64,000 nucleotides of DNA from Lasioglossum baleicum. Taxonomy: Eukaryota; Arthropoda; Insecta; Hymenoptera; Halictidae. The DNA is taken from assembly GCF_051020765.1 (NCBI RefSeq), contig NW_027469558.1:1-64000 (forward strand). The letters run 5' to 3'. Below, piece by piece: positions 25,899 through 38,840 of the stretch. Made by a program: the position numbers and the translations under genes. Numbering within the stretch: position 1 is the first letter of the stretch; each line of letters starts with the position of its first letter. Under the pieces are notes generated by a model. That model ran no database searches, had not been told where the DNA came from, and saw nothing but the letters and a program-made list of their open reading frames with translations.

Positions 25899-26984
25899 CA
25901 TAGATGATAAGGTCAGTACTCAAAATAACTTGCTCATCCCTACTGTGACAAAGGGCCAGTGGTCATTCTCATGCCCCGAAATATAAAGAATATGTAAGCA
26001 CTTGCAAAAATTATACATGTCAGTTCCTACTCTACCGATACACAGCATGTTACCGTACATTTTCTAACGAAGTCACGTGGTACAACTGGTCCTGCATAAC
26101 GAAACGTTCCGAAATATATAATATTCTAAAAATTAATCGGTCTATATCACTTTCATACGGGTTCCAAAAATAAGATAGTAATATTTTTAGGGTCTGCAAT
26201 ATAAATAGCGGTGCGTATATAATTTCTATACCTCTCCCTGCTGAAAACCTTTCACAACTAATCTGTCTTCAAAAATACCCCCTGTTTTCCTTGTATGTAC
26301 CCACCTGTCATCTATCGTTTCCTTGTCGATTTCATTACTCAGGTTGCATGTTTTATTTTCCTCCAAGCTGCCGATCTCTTGCCTCCTTTCAGTAATTTGC
26401 CACCACAGACGTCAACGTCAACACCAATGTGTTAGATGGATAGTGCAGCAGTGATTTGCGTATATGGATGGATTTCCGTATCAATTTGTACGTCCGATTT
26501 CCCTTCTGGATTTTCTCCAGGTTGATTCTACATCCTCTTTTCCTCCGACTTCTCCATTGATTCGGCTTTGTTATCGAACCCTATTAGCTGTCTTGTTTTA
26601 TATTTTATGATTTCTTTTTCGATATCTTCTTTACTTATAAAATCGATGCATTTGATATTTTTTTCTATTATATCGACATGTCTCGCTATTATTACTTTAT
26701 TACTGACTAAAACTCTACATCCTGCATCTGTATATCCTGAAGGACCCCTAATGCAGCCTTACTATCAAATTTTGACTTCCTTTTCAATTCTGGTACTCTG
26801 GCGGATAATCGAACTCCGTAAATTTGAAGATTTTTGACTGCGTTTGATGACCAAAAATATTTTACAATTTTTAATATATTCTGCTGGTTTTTGCACTTTC
26901 AATCCATATTGCTTTTACAATTTTTCAAATTTCGGATTATAACTACGCTACGACTACCACGTTATAAAATAAATGGACGCTACA

Positions 26985-27172
26985 CTTTTTTATTAATACT
27001 TTATTAGCATTTATTACAATTTCGTTTTATTAATACTCCATGCTTCTGCTGCTCTATGATGACCGAGTGACGACCACTGGATAATGAACGCTTATCCGTT
27101 GGCGTTTCGGCCTTTTGCTCTGTGTTATCTGCAATTTGTCCATTGCATTTCGCCACCGCAAACGAATAAGGT
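26985..27172 (-). repeat. 5' LTR-like end of the copia element
   Basis: Partner of the segment at 24490-24725, with the shared words in the same order and orientation. On the minus strand it directly precedes integrase-like coding text, so gag and protease were removed by a deletion that reaches close to the LTR. Confidence 0.5.
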
Positions 27173-28567
27173 CCAGACGTATCCGATATCTTATATATAC
27201 ATTGAAAATTGATTAACTGACCCAGGAGCCACAGAAATTAGTAGTCGTTAGTTCGATTCCAAATCTTCTCTCTCAAATATTACATAATTCTGCAAACAAT
27301 TATCAAATAATTGCTTATCACAGTAGTACTACAATAAGGAGTCTAACAAAGCAACTTCTCATACTAGACTAGCCAAGTAATTTTGACGGCCATTAACATT
27401 CGTGCATAACTGTATACATCCTCCTGATAACTTTATACAACGTTCCGACATGTTTTTGACAATATTTTGAACGCAGATCTTACGTAAATTCAAACGCCTC
27501 CGCCTTGGCTTGGGGCAACAATTAGCACTGTTAACAGCCTATTCGCTTCAGTAATGGTTTTCTGGTCACATGCATGCTCTGAACAAGACTTCCAACTTCC
27601 CACCAGGCCTATTGATGTTTCCTTGTTCCCAAGAATTGAATATCAACGGTGAATAGCATCTTTATTCAAGCTGTGCCGCCTTCTCAACTTCCACCATTTA
27701 TCTTTCATCTTCGACGTCTCTCTGGCTTATTCTGAAACTCTGATGCCACAGGAATTGCTGAAAAAGACGAAATGGAGATTGACGGATTAGTGCGACACCG
27801 GCACCTAATGTACCGTGATGAGCAAAACTGAGCTCGCGACAAGGATTTTCTAGAGAAGCGTACTTGAGTTAGCTACTTTCCTAGCTAATTTCCCTTTTCA
27901 CACCATATGCAGTTACTTTATTCACTTAACACTTTCTCTTCGCATCCACACATTTCATATTTTTTCTTTCCCTTTTCTCGCGTTTTACTTGTTTCACCAC
28001 CATATGCGAAAGTCGCGTGCATCCAATATTAATATTTCAAATCCTTTTCGCATACTTTGGCATTGGAAAATATAAATTTTAATATATATATTTACATATA
28101 TCGATGCAACAAAAAAGTGATGTTTGAGTGGTCCAGTGTGCATAGAATATCAGTATGGGCATGTCATGAAAGAACAAGAAGTCATGTAACGAACGAAGTT
28201 GATGTTTATCATTCTCTTACCTACATGGCAACTATTTTGCGCAGTACGCATGTCACTTCGTGAAAGTATATCGGAATATTAAATATAGAGATAAAATAAT
28301 TGATAGCAAATAATTTTTAAAATTATGGAAGTGTATTTCCCTTCGGCTGCAATAATTAAACACCGTAAACCTAATTCTTATACATGTACAAGGGAGGACT
28401 ATTCGAATGCAGCTTTCTACAGCTGTATAACGTAAGAATCGACACTGATGGATGTTTTCTCACTCAAAACTAAACTATGAAACATGTAAATACTACTCGC
28501 TACCTGAAGTATTTAGAATTCTATCTATCTCCGTAAGTACTCTACATTTTTTCATTTATTTCCAACA
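27173..28567. other. spacer without a recognised gene
   Basis: 27330-27850 is richer in GC and on the minus strand shows short broken coding-like runs, none of which I could place. It might be displaced copia-related or other retroelement debris. The rest is AT-rich. Confidence 0.4.
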
Positions 28568-28569
28568 TA

Positions 28570-30019
28570 CAGGGCTACACAATGGTATTGACACAGTACG
28601 ATTGTTCTGTATCAATTATGGAACAAATTGATGAAAAGAAAATTGGCTTGACACGTGTATTTGTTTATTATTCTAGTTTATTATCTAACAGAACAGTAAC
28701 ATAAATAAAGTTACATGCGAAATAATGAGAGAAATATGTTCATTGGACGCTTTAAGCGCGGACAAAATAATTTGAACAAATGATTGAACTTATCTAGAAG
28801 TTAAAAATTAATATTTGGATGGTCCTCCTTTCATATGAATAATTTCCTTCAATCGTTGGGGCACTGACGTCACCAATTTTCTTAGTAAAATCCGGCCCTA
28901 TATTGTTACATTCTTGAAAAATAATCGTTTTCAACCGATTCTCATTTATTATACCGTGTTTCCTAATTTTTCTATCCAATTCATTCCAAACATGTTCGAT
29001 GGGGTTCATGTGAGGACTTTGGGGTGGTGTATTTAGTGTGTGTGGAGTATTGCAAACGATCCATTGTCGTACAATCTAGGTTGTATGCTTAAGACCGTGG
29101 CCGTTTTCGTAATAAAAGTTAAATATGAGATTGAATTTCGTCACACTTTTAAATAAATTTGTTTTCAGAATATTTGAATATACATACTTGTCAATAATTG
29201 CATGTATAAATACTGTATCTCAAACCCCGGATGCAGCAATAGAATCCCATACCATAATCCCATACTCCACGTCATCTATATTTTACAGTGGCTTGAAAAT
29301 TTTGCAGATCCATTTCCGTGCTTGGCTTTCTCCAAACCCAATACCCTGCCATGTGATTTAAACATATTAAATTTGCAAATAGTATAGTATTCCAAGACGT
29401 GGGATCATTTTTTATAAATGCCATTGCAAATACTTTCCTCAATTTTCGATTCTTTTTAGATGCTTACGGTTTTCGTTTTCCTCGTGCAACGTGCGCAGAA
29501 TATCCCGCATCTTTTAATATTCTTCGAGTAGTTTAGAATTTACTCCTCCTCGACTTTCTTCATTTAACATTGTTTTAATTAGCGAGGAGTTTAATTTACA
29601 ATTTATGTTCACTTCTTCTAGAATTTTTCGTTTCTCTCTCTGTCTGATAGCTTTGAGGGACGACCACGTCGATTGCTACTTTCGAAATCTGACTGATTTT
29701 CAAATTGTTTTATCGAGCTTCAAATGGCGAATCGACTGTTATTAACAATTTTTGATATTTCGCTATAAGATTTCCGCATTTTGTGCAAATTTAACGTTAT
29801 TTTCCTTTCTTCTCTTGCAGTATATCTTCCTTTTCTTTGCATTGTATCTTATTTCACTCTTCTTATGTTGCTAATAGACTGAACTTTGAGTTAGTTATTG
29901 GAAAAACTGAATGTCGAGGAGTCCCCAACCTATTCTATCAAATGACAGTTGGAAATCATTCGGACATATGCATCTACGCCAAATTTTATATATAGCACCA
30001 ATACTTTTGTCCATCCCTG
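28570..30019 (-). mobile_element. Tc1/mariner transposon with both ends, inactive
   Basis: Both termini are present. The left starts CAGGGCTACACAATGGTATT and the right, reverse complemented, CAGGGATGGACAAAAGTATT. Each is flanked by TA (28568-28569 and 30020-30021), the Tc1/mariner target duplication. The 1450-bp length is normal for an autonomous member. The termini agree at 17 of the first 25 positions. The internal minus-strand transposase is broken. A rearranged relative lies at 38841-39090. Confidence 0.85.
28794..29842 (-). pseudogene. Tc1-like transposase, broken
   Basis: The frame opens at an ATG at 29842 with a basic helix-turn-helix start (GRYTAREERKI, then SYSEISKIVNNSR) and a GRPSKLSDRER block, the paired-type DNA-binding domain of Tc1 transposases. 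Many stops and frame changes follow. Later parts include a GIMVWDSIAASGV patch. The QQDNDPKH region is altered to YYENGHGLKH, so the second catalytic Asp reads as Glu. The final HMNPIEHVWNELDRKIRK block contains the third catalytic acid of the DDE triad. Usual length is about 340 residues, which the span fits. It cannot encode an active enzyme. Confidence 0.8.
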
Positions 30020-33000
30020 TATATTATCATCGGATTGATTGTTTTTGTGACTAGTAGCTCCCATCGCATAAAATGTTTTATTTTATATTTACTTTGACTG
30101 TAAAATAGGGTAATTTAAATAACGAAAGGAAGAACTGATGTTGTATTTTGTAATTTTCAGGAGTATGGATATCTCTTGAAACGACTTTCCGATGTCGACT
30201 CACACACATCGTTAGAGTACAAAGGGTTAAAGGATCGACTAAAACGTTTACCTGTGACGGAATCTCTAGAAATGGAGCTTCCCGTATTATAAAGTATCAG
30301 TATAATACTTCGACAAAGGATAAAACATTTCCTCGTAGCGCCACAGTCAAAGGTCTGCATCTGTTCCTTTCATCGACAATTCGCTTCATCCGGAAGCCAA
30401 AATATGTTCAATATGACGCCTGGCCGATTTTGCGCCCTCTCTGTATCCTGGCTCGGACTGCAAAATAGATAAAAATAATATATACTTGTGAGAGTTCATC
30501 GTCTGGATTACAGTATTTTTATGTGGGTAAGAATGTAGAGTACGCGGAATCGCTTGGACCGTTCTTCCAAAACGAGTAACAATAAGCAGGGCGTTCAGGA
30601 TTATATCTAATGTGCGTGCGCATTGTACCAACAGATTATTTATGACAGTATCGAATGCGAGTGAAGAGTGACTTATGAGTAAGCATTTAGACGCGTGTTT
30701 AAATCATAATTATGAGAATAACTTACTTTCTATATTTAAATTATGTTTAATCTGTTGCCCACCCAACATTCCTATACACGTAACGCTGCTATAGCACAGA
30801 AAATAGGTTTCTAGAAAATCCTGTCGCGCGAAACCGTGTCATACGAGACCCAGAGCCAGTACAAAGAAAGGGGTTACGATTCGAAAGACTACTCAAAATA
30901 AACACTTTTTTCTAAATTTCATTAAAGTAACATAATTTTGATTAAAAATATATATGTGTGCTGATTAGCAAAGGAGAAAGTTTTTTCGATTGAACGATAT
31001 CACCTGCGCCTTTACAACCTTTGGCTACGTTTACAGTTTTTTGCAGATTCTATCCTCCATAAAAGATCTGCAATTCTGGTTTGCATGATAGTTCTTATAA
31101 GGTCATTGTAGATATCAATAATTTGTAAAAAGTCACTATAGATCATTATTTCTTCACGTCATTATCTTAGGATAATTTAGTTTTTAATTGTATTAGGCAA
31201 AAATTATATTGTGTAATGCAGTAGAAGTGCTGTGCGGTACAAAGGTTTTCGTAACTTTTCTATCGCTGTAGGAGGGCTACCTCACATATGAAGGAATTTC
31301 TTAATGTACGTATATTAATATATTAAATAATTACATACAATTACACTTATATCTTCTTTTCAATATTGTTACTCAAGATTAAGGAGTGAACTATTGATCT
31401 AAAGATCAACTTCAAAAATGATAATTCAAGTTACGTTATAATTATACTGTCTTCAAAAATGCAAGATTGTAGTTCAAGAATTTATATTATCATAACCCAA
31501 GAAAAACAAATTCTGATTATTTAGGTACATGATAGTGTATTCTATAACTCTAGACAGGAAATTTTGACCTATTCAATTACACTTCCTTTTGGCAATTTTT
31601 AATGAGTTTAGTTTTGGTCATAACCGAACATAGATCGTTTCACATCTCTTATGGATTGACTCAATATAATTTAGAATAACTTATATATAATAATAATAAC
31701 AACAGTAATAACAATGATAATAATAAGAATATTTTATAAATCTAAATAATCTACAGATTCTTGGATAGATTTGCTAAAGATAAAGATACCGGAATGCAAT
31801 AATTCAACTTCATTTTTGCGTATTAAATCATTATGTACGTAATACTTTTGTGACTTACGAAGAATATTTACAAAATTCAAAGGAGTCTGCGCGTTTAACA
31901 CGGGCAGAATGTAATTTTTAACGGAAAAGTCACGAAACTGGTATTGATGAAGTGAAGTCAAATAAGAAATCTTACGAAATCCATAGAATGTACTATACAC
32001 ATGCAAAGAAATGTACATCAAAATTACAAGACGACAACTTTGTATATTATGGTGGACCAAATCAGATCACTTTAATGCAGACACATTTCTTTCCTTAATC
32101 CCATCAGCGTGGAATATGTTGAAAGTAGACACGTCAAATTGCGATGGAAATTTATACAAGACGAATTGAAAAAGATAGCTCCTTTAACGGGATCGTTACG
32201 ATGTACGTATTGAGACAAGACGGGGTGAAAAGCACCCAGAGATATATAGAGTTAATCGTTCAACTCGCGCACTCGCATTTACCTTTACACTGTGTGCTGC
32301 GTGCGAAGATATTGCGATAGAAAATTCTTGGTATAAAAAGGAATATTCAGTATAATAAATCTTTTTTCTTCAGAATAAGAAGGTCAATTTCGGCCTTTTT
32401 AACCGGTATGTGTTATAAAAAATTGTTGAGATATATAACGTTAGAAGTTAATAATTACCAGGCTTTACATCATGTTCCAAGTATTGTCCACTACAATGAA
32501 TGGAACCCTATAATCGCGAAAAATTAATTACTGTTCCGTATTTGTATTAACAACTGTCGGATGAAACATTTTTTTCTTTCCTTTCCATCGACAAGTAACA
32601 TATGTTCTATTAGATCTTGGAATATATACTAATGTCCGTAAGAAAGTTAATATGGTTCGTAATACTTTCAATGAAATTCTTTATGTCGCTGTTGTCCCTT
32701 TTATTTTTACGATTCCTTATTCAGTCGTAGAAATCATTTCGGAGTGTTCCACGATGAGATCTCCATTACAGTTTAAACTTCTTGTAGTGCCCTCTTTTAT
32801 TATTAAGCGTCAATGGGAGAATCATAATTATCCTATCATGATTCGTGTTATTTTAACTTCCTCATATCTACTCACGCAGAAAAAAATAAAATTAAAATGT
32901 ACGTGTAAGAAAGGAATATTATTTATATAGGACCATTAAAATTCGACGTAAATTGAATATTTAAAAAAGGTATGAATATTTGTTTGCAATTCGCTTTATT

Positions 33001-33508
33001 GTTTCAACAATTAAGGAATCATTTAATAACTGGTAAACCTAGATGACAGAGAATAATTTTGTTTAAAAATATCTCTGCTATATAATACAGTGTGGGAATT
33101 ACGTCCATATAGTCAAAATTAGCCGAATATTTGAGGGTTAATATGCATCCCTTAAAATGAAATTCCACACAAAAAAAAAAGAAAAGATATATATATATAT
33201 ACATCTGCGCGTGTGTGTGCGTGTCTTCCACAGATATCAAAATTTTTTGATGTTCCAGGTTGAGGGTCTTTCCATGTTACTCTACTTACAAATAGATCTG
33301 GAACATGCTCTCCGACTTTGTTACAGACTCCCTATGAAATTAATTCTAATTTGTGAGTCCACCTGAACTGTTACTTTGGCTACCCACTCAGCTCTTTCAT
33401 TGCCATTAATATAGTACTGGTTTGTCATAAATTATATGAAAGCACGATGTGAAACAGAGTAATGTTTTGGGAAGAAAACGTCTACGTTTTCGTCTACGAA
33501 GCGACTAA
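30020..33508. other. AT-rich stretch with one exon-like segment
   Basis: Apart from the exon-like segment at 30161-30292, I found no supported gene. 30160-30640 has balanced composition and open pieces on both strands. The minus-strand frame at 31734-32060 (108 codons) has no recognisable motif and is probably chance. A CAA/TAA-rich patch lies near 31690-31730. Confidence 0.45.
30161..30292 (+). other. candidate 3' coding exon, unidentified
   Basis: Directly after a pyrimidine-rich TTTTGTAATTTTCAG (acceptor-like, ending at 30160) the plus strand is open for 43 codons and then stops with TAA. The translation has mixed charged and hydrophobic residues (it begins EYGYLLKRLSDVDSHTSLEY and ends ESLEMELPVL), unlike the Lys/Asn/Ile-rich chance frames nearby. 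It looks like the last coding exon of a gene or a retained pseudo-exon. I do not recognise the family and see no partner exon within several kb. Confidence 0.35.
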
Positions 33509-33829
33509 GTGAGTGTTAGGGCTGAAAAGAAATTCGCATATACTTTTATTGTAGTGCTAAATGTTGTAATAAACCATAGCCATGCAACGATATTGTCAGG
33601 TCTGTTAGACATTTCTGGTCCTGAAGGGACACTTGGTCTCATGAACCCTCGCTATTATCCGGATATCAACGGATCCTGTGCCCGGTTTCGGTTTGAAAGA
33701 ACTTGCTGTCTTCCAGAGAGGTCCAGTTCCAAATCCTATGCAGTACAGAACGCATTAGTTATTGTAATCTGCATAAGTTTATCTATATATTTTATCAATG
33801 TTAAACTTTATATATCTCTTCCGGTGTAA
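33509..33829 (+). other. candidate exon or small secreted/membrane ORF, unidentified
   Basis: The frame of 106 codons starts with a hydrophobic stretch that could be a signal sequence (residues 9-24). A Gly/Pro/Cys-containing segment (GPEGTLGLMNPRYYPDINGS, then CARFRFERTCC) follows, and the C-terminal part is hydrophobic. The middle section (33590-33740) has coding-like composition. An acceptor-like TTTTATTGTAG ends at 33552, so the real exon could begin there, in which case the Met start is not used. No family was recognised. Confidence 0.35.
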
Positions 33830-35142
33830 TTGTATACGATTAGTACTATATTATTCATCAGTGTCAAGATATTATTGAACTTTATAGGAGTTTTATGGGT
33901 AACCAGAAATCACTTACTCGTTATTTATAATAATGAATTTTGTAACATGTAATAGATGAATCTGGAGTGCCCTTTGGTCACACACAGCATACATATACCT
34001 CTCAGTACACACGTACAAAACAGACAATTGACTGGTGCTCTATCCGTATACAAGAGCATAACGGTGTGAATAATTACGCGATCTACTTGTTGAACAAACC
34101 TATAATAATAATTATAAATATTGATCCACTCACATTTGATTACGATTTCTGATACTATAGAAGTTCAATAAATTGAACGACATTATCGTTCTGAATACAT
34201 ATTTGATACAACAAGTGGATATTTTGCATTTATTATCATATGAGTTATTTAATAGTTCTGGATAGTCTATAGAGCACTATTTGAGTCGACGAAAATGGCA
34301 AATCTAATCAAAACAGTCACGTGATCAAAACTACGGACATCGATACATGCCTGGCGAACGTGGATATTGAGAGTAAACATTTAGAAATTTTTCTCGAAAT
34401 ATATGATCATTCCTCTGGATCAGCTCGCACCCAGGTCCGACGTTTCAACAGCTGTTCATATTTTCCGTTATTTCTCGTTTAACGGAGTACAATACAATAG
34501 CCGTTAAACATTATTTATGTGCAGAAATATCGTATGTTTATAAGGTTGTCCACTGTCGACGTGAACTGGCAATATTCATCCGCAAAGAAAACGAGTATAC
34601 TCAAGATGCCATTTTAATCTTGTAGTTTAGAGGTTCCAGATGAAACGATGCTTCCATAGTAACAATAACAGTTTCATTTAAAGCAAAAGAGAATTCAAAC
34701 CTTCTCCCTCGCGATAGTCTCAATATTTTAACGGAACTAATTCTCTTCCTCTCAGCAATCTTACTCGTAAACTGCCACTTTGCTGCGGGCACTTCGCATA
34801 ATTTTCTCGTACTTCGTATACTCCGTTGAGTTATTCCTTTTGATAGTAATCTTAATTGTCGTGACCATACCCAGACTTTCTCTGCTATAAATAAACCTTT
34901 CGCGACAGTGCATCTGTAGCATACTTCGTCGTCTTTTGCGAAGGCGCAGGGGAAGCGCCACTTATCGGATAGCCAATTAAGACCGATTCAGTGTTACAAC
35001 GCTTAATAACACTCACCAAATAATACACAAGTCAGCCATGACCAAGCGGCAGCCATACATGTATATAGAAAAATGCTATTCAAAATGTCGAATTTTGGAA
35101 TACGTCGAAATCGGTGATGTTTGCCTGTTTCTATATGTTTAT

Positions 35143-35146
<4 letters not shown>

Positions 35147-35182
<36 letters not shown>
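35147..35182 (+). repeat. (AT)18 microsatellite
   Basis: Thirty-six bases of uninterrupted AT repeat. Confidence 0.95.
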
Positions 35183-35185
<3 letters not shown>

Positions 35186-36482
35186 GAATATTTTCGTTAA
35201 TGTAACGAAGATCAATATTTTTATTTGTTTCTCTTCTAAACGTAACACGATAAGTATGTGAGAAATTTGCCCATCTTTAGAAAATGAAATTCCATTGTTG
35301 GATTTCTTTAGGCCTGTGCCAGTATATTCTCGGGCTCATTTTTCACACAAGCAGGTGAAATTTAGAAATATGTTATAAGTGTTTGTATGTAAAATTTCGA
35401 TGTATTGTATGAATGTCAATAAGCACTGAAAATTGCATACTGTGCTGTCGTTTTACCACGTACTGAATATACATAATTCAATGCTAAAACTGGTCATAAT
35501 AGTTGGTTGCAGACTTTATATTTTTGTAATCAATGAGAGCATACACCGGTTTCCGACACAATTTTGATCGCTGCTCAGATATAATCGTAAATAATTACAT
35601 TATACATATAAATGTTTCCCCTTATTTTCGTTCATGAAAATTATCATTAATATAACTTTAGTTATTATTATCCATGCACACTACACATTTAGTTCGATAT
35701 AGCAGGTCATTACAATTGTAAATATATATTTATATTCGAGGCACACAAATGATAACCACTCATACAAATTATTTTGAATCGAGTAATTAGTGTTGACGAT
35801 TGCTATTGATATTTATCTACTAATTCATAATTAAATTGTACATTAGAATAAATAAGTCAAAAATTAAATTGATAACAATTAATATACGTATCATGGTCTT
35901 GTACTTCTATTTCCACTAGTAGGTGTATTTTCATTTTTAACAGCGCTTGCAGAATATTTTGCTAGTTCCATGTGTATGATTTTTTCTTGGATCCTTTCAG
36001 TTGTGTATGAAGTCAATAGCCTCCTCTACTCAGAAGTCTCGTTCGTGCAATTGTAAGAAAGCATGGTTATAACGTACGAAAATGTATTTAGCAGGCCCAG
36101 CGACCTTATAACAGCACAACACAAAACAAATGTGTCTCTACAATTACCGCTTAACCTTAGTTTACAAAATATCAATCTATGATTAAGCAGCACAAGAGAT
36201 GTCTACTCGTCCATGGATTGATAGCAACTAGAAGATATTTTGTTTTACCCTATATAAATCATATGCATATTTTTGTTTGTGAATAGACTCGTAAAATTTA
36301 TTAATTTCTCTAGCGTTATTTCGTCGATCTACTCATTTTCGTGTTATATTCCAGCATCACGCTAGTGTATCGTATTCATTATTTAGTATTATTAATACCA
36401 ACCATTCATTCAGGAAAATTTATTTCAGGAAGTATTCATTCGCAGTTCATGTAGTAAAGAGGAGATTTTATTTTTAATAAAT

Positions 36483-36722
36483 TCAAATAAATAGAAAATG
36501 TATGCCCACGCAGACGTTTTCGGGAGAGCATCGTCTCTTGCGATAGAGTGGAGCCACCCAAGCATTATTACGGTTGCCGCATATGTCGGCATTTTGTTTC
36601 CAATTGTCGTGCTTCGGCTCGCGTTCGTCTGGGGTATAATAGCCTAAGGAGTCCAGTTTTCTTCCAATAAAAGTAAACACCTTTCGCGATACAGCATTAT
36701 CTTTTGTACCATATAATCTCAC
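36483..36722 (-). other. unrecognised open stretch with coding-like composition
   Basis: The 79-codon minus-strand frame has a balanced residue composition, with RLYGTKDNAVSRKVF at the start and DEREPKHDNWKQNADICGN in the middle. It also has more GC than its flanks, concentrated in 36510-36690. The last residues are hydrophobic and probably readthrough. I recognise no domain. It could be an exon of a gene whose other parts lie outside this interval. Confidence 0.25.
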
Positions 36723-38840
36723 GATGTGCGAACATAGTAGAGTCAGAGCGAATTTTAGTTTGTCGACAGTCTGCTTGCAGTATTACGACCTGAATAACCA
36801 GCAGGATTTTCTCATAATTGATAACATATATGATGTTCTACACACGATGGTTAAAAGTCCAAGAGACGTTACTATCGATAGTGTTAGTACTGATGAGATG
36901 TACATTGAATATGACAAGATAATGATCTAGTTTTCATAATACAAATGTTCAATGAGGTTATTTGCTTTACCGTCCGCTCGAACACTTTAGGTCCACAGCG
37001 ACGCTCGCTCGACGGGCGGCATCGATCGCAAATATTTAAAGCGACAGAAAATTCCTAATTCCTAATCAGTTCAAGGTCAATAATCCATAAATTGTATCTT
37101 AATTTTTCGCACTATCCACCCTTCATCGTACGCATTCAACTTCCTTTTTCGAGTTTTTTTTTTAAATTACTGCTTATTCTATTCACACATTCGCATTCGC
37201 TTTCGTTTTGCAGTACACTGCACATTACTGACAGTTCTGTTAACATTTATCGCAATTTCGCGATAACTTTCACCATTTTCATAATTTCTAACAACAGTTA
37301 ATCGCTTTTCTACGGTAGATGTCCCGATCTTCATCATTATTCTATTTTAATTTCTATTTCTGACTTTAGCACCCAACTTTTCTGCTCGCTAATGAGCTAA
37401 GCAATATAATCTTCCATATGATATGTGATTTCTTAGAGCTGCCTACAAGATATAATGAAAATATCAGTAGTGAACTTGCGATAGTGTGCCGCTGAAGAGG
37501 TGTGAGCTGTTTTTCAGACTGTAACTTATTAATCTTCATTTTTATTAATTCATAGGAAAGTTAATTTTTTCATATTATTACAAAGTGAATATCGATAAAT
37601 TAGCATTATATACTCACTAAATTCGTTTATCTAAATTATTCCTAAACATTTTTACGAGGCAAAACATATTCTGACGTGTGTTGTACAAATTATTTCCTTC
37701 GGGCATAATCTATACTTTACGAAACCTGCAGCTAAGACATCGTCTAAATATAGATGTTTCCAACTATATACATATGAATGGCGTTTAGCTATTTTTTTTT
37801 TTTCGAAATCTTTCTCGCAAATTCCATGCATGGTAGACTCTACTGCTGTATAATTAAGACGCCAGTTAATCCTTAAGAGGAATTTTACGACGTACTAAGT
37901 GTTATATGTATAAATTAAAATACATCTTCTTCGTCAAAACACGAAATGGACACATCATAGTATTGCAATATTTTGTTATACATTTAATGAAATACGCTGC
38001 ACAACGTAAGTAACTAATTGCGAAAAATTCAAAGGAATCACTATCGACATTTTGCTGCACACAATACCACGCAAATCGGTTATTTGCTCAAAACACTATT
38101 TATGTTTCGAAGCAATGAACTTACCACGAATCTTCATTTTACGAATGAAATGAAAGATATTTTTTCATATATTCTACATCATTTTCGCAAAGTTTGCTAA
38201 AAAGAATATTCCACGTGAAAGATTATGGTTTTCGTCGGAAGATAAAACATCTCTACATAAATATATGGCTACTTGTTTTGGAAAACCAAAATTAAACATC
38301 GAGTAAGCTCCAAGCCAGTTAACATTTATCATTTTTTAAGGGAGTTAAATAAATATGCATGCACGGTTTTGAAGCGTTTCAGGCTTATTAAATCAACGCC
38401 TGTTCTGCTAAAATTGTACAAAATTATTTATCGTAAGAAATTATGAGACGAACCTACCTTGTCGGTCGCTGATAGATGGTTCACGGCAGATACCATTCAG
38501 CGAGCTGCATCGGTTGCTAACAAACGGATCGCGATAACTCTATGCTCGCCTATCCTTTCGATCATTCTATAAAGCATCGAACGATAGAAGAGCATTGAAA
38601 TGTTGAATGCTGCACGCGTGACTAATGGTCTGTATTTCGAGACACCCGGTCAGTTAAACAGAGGCCACAGAGAGAAATAAACTTTTTTTTGAGACAAGAC
38701 GAGCTTCTGAATTTCTGACCCTTATCTACATTAAACGAGCCCTTAACCCTTACATAATATTTACTTGCGTAATATTTCTTAGTCGTTTAATTGCGATTGA
38801 CGAGTATACCCGTCGTGGAATGAATTTCGCGACGCTTATA

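Larger units (their letters stand above)
24830..26950 (-). pseudogene. copia pol remnant: integrase C-terminus, RT, RNase H
   Basis: Between stops on the minus strand three blocks can be read. At 26560-26830 a GYTDAGCRVLVSNKVIIARH segment matches the copia integrase C-terminal linker. At 26190-26390 an SLEENKT and then DRLVVKGFQQ segment matches the start of copia RT. The 25395-25679 frame holds the RT core, where the YVDDLL motif is FVKDLL, and then FKIKNQVG. At 24830-25110 a YVAFSEAITEL segment with TKHCKHTKIQ matches copia RNase H. Loss of the RT acid, a 65-bp tandem duplication and a 23-A run all show long decay. Confidence 0.75.
24490..27172 (-). mobile_element. internally deleted Ty1/copia element
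   Basis: Two similar LTR-like segments in the same orientation (about 24490-24725 and 26985-27172) enclose minus-strand pol sequence. Reading order on the minus strand is upstream LTR, integrase C-terminus, RT, RNase H and downstream LTR, which is the copia order with integrase before RT. Gag, protease and the integrase core are missing, so the element has lost its front half. Stops and frame shifts are numerous. The exact LTR ends were not resolved. Confidence 0.75.
33830..38838. other. AT-rich stretch, no supported gene
   Basis: Contains an (AT)18 run and one low-confidence open stretch (listed). 34600-34960 has two overlapping minus-strand frames of Arg/Ser-rich composition that I judge non-coding. 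36960-37080 and 38440-38700 are CpG-richer patches. No transposon ends or RNA genes were seen. Confidence 0.5.

Noticed and set aside
31734..32060. 108-codon minus-strand ORF
   Set aside because: Translation is Ile/Leu/Tyr/Phe-rich as expected from AT-rich DNA; no motif or splice context.
34601..34961. Two overlapping minus-strand ORFs with Arg-rich ends
   Set aside because: They overlap in different frames, have no recognisable domain and no supporting exon boundaries.
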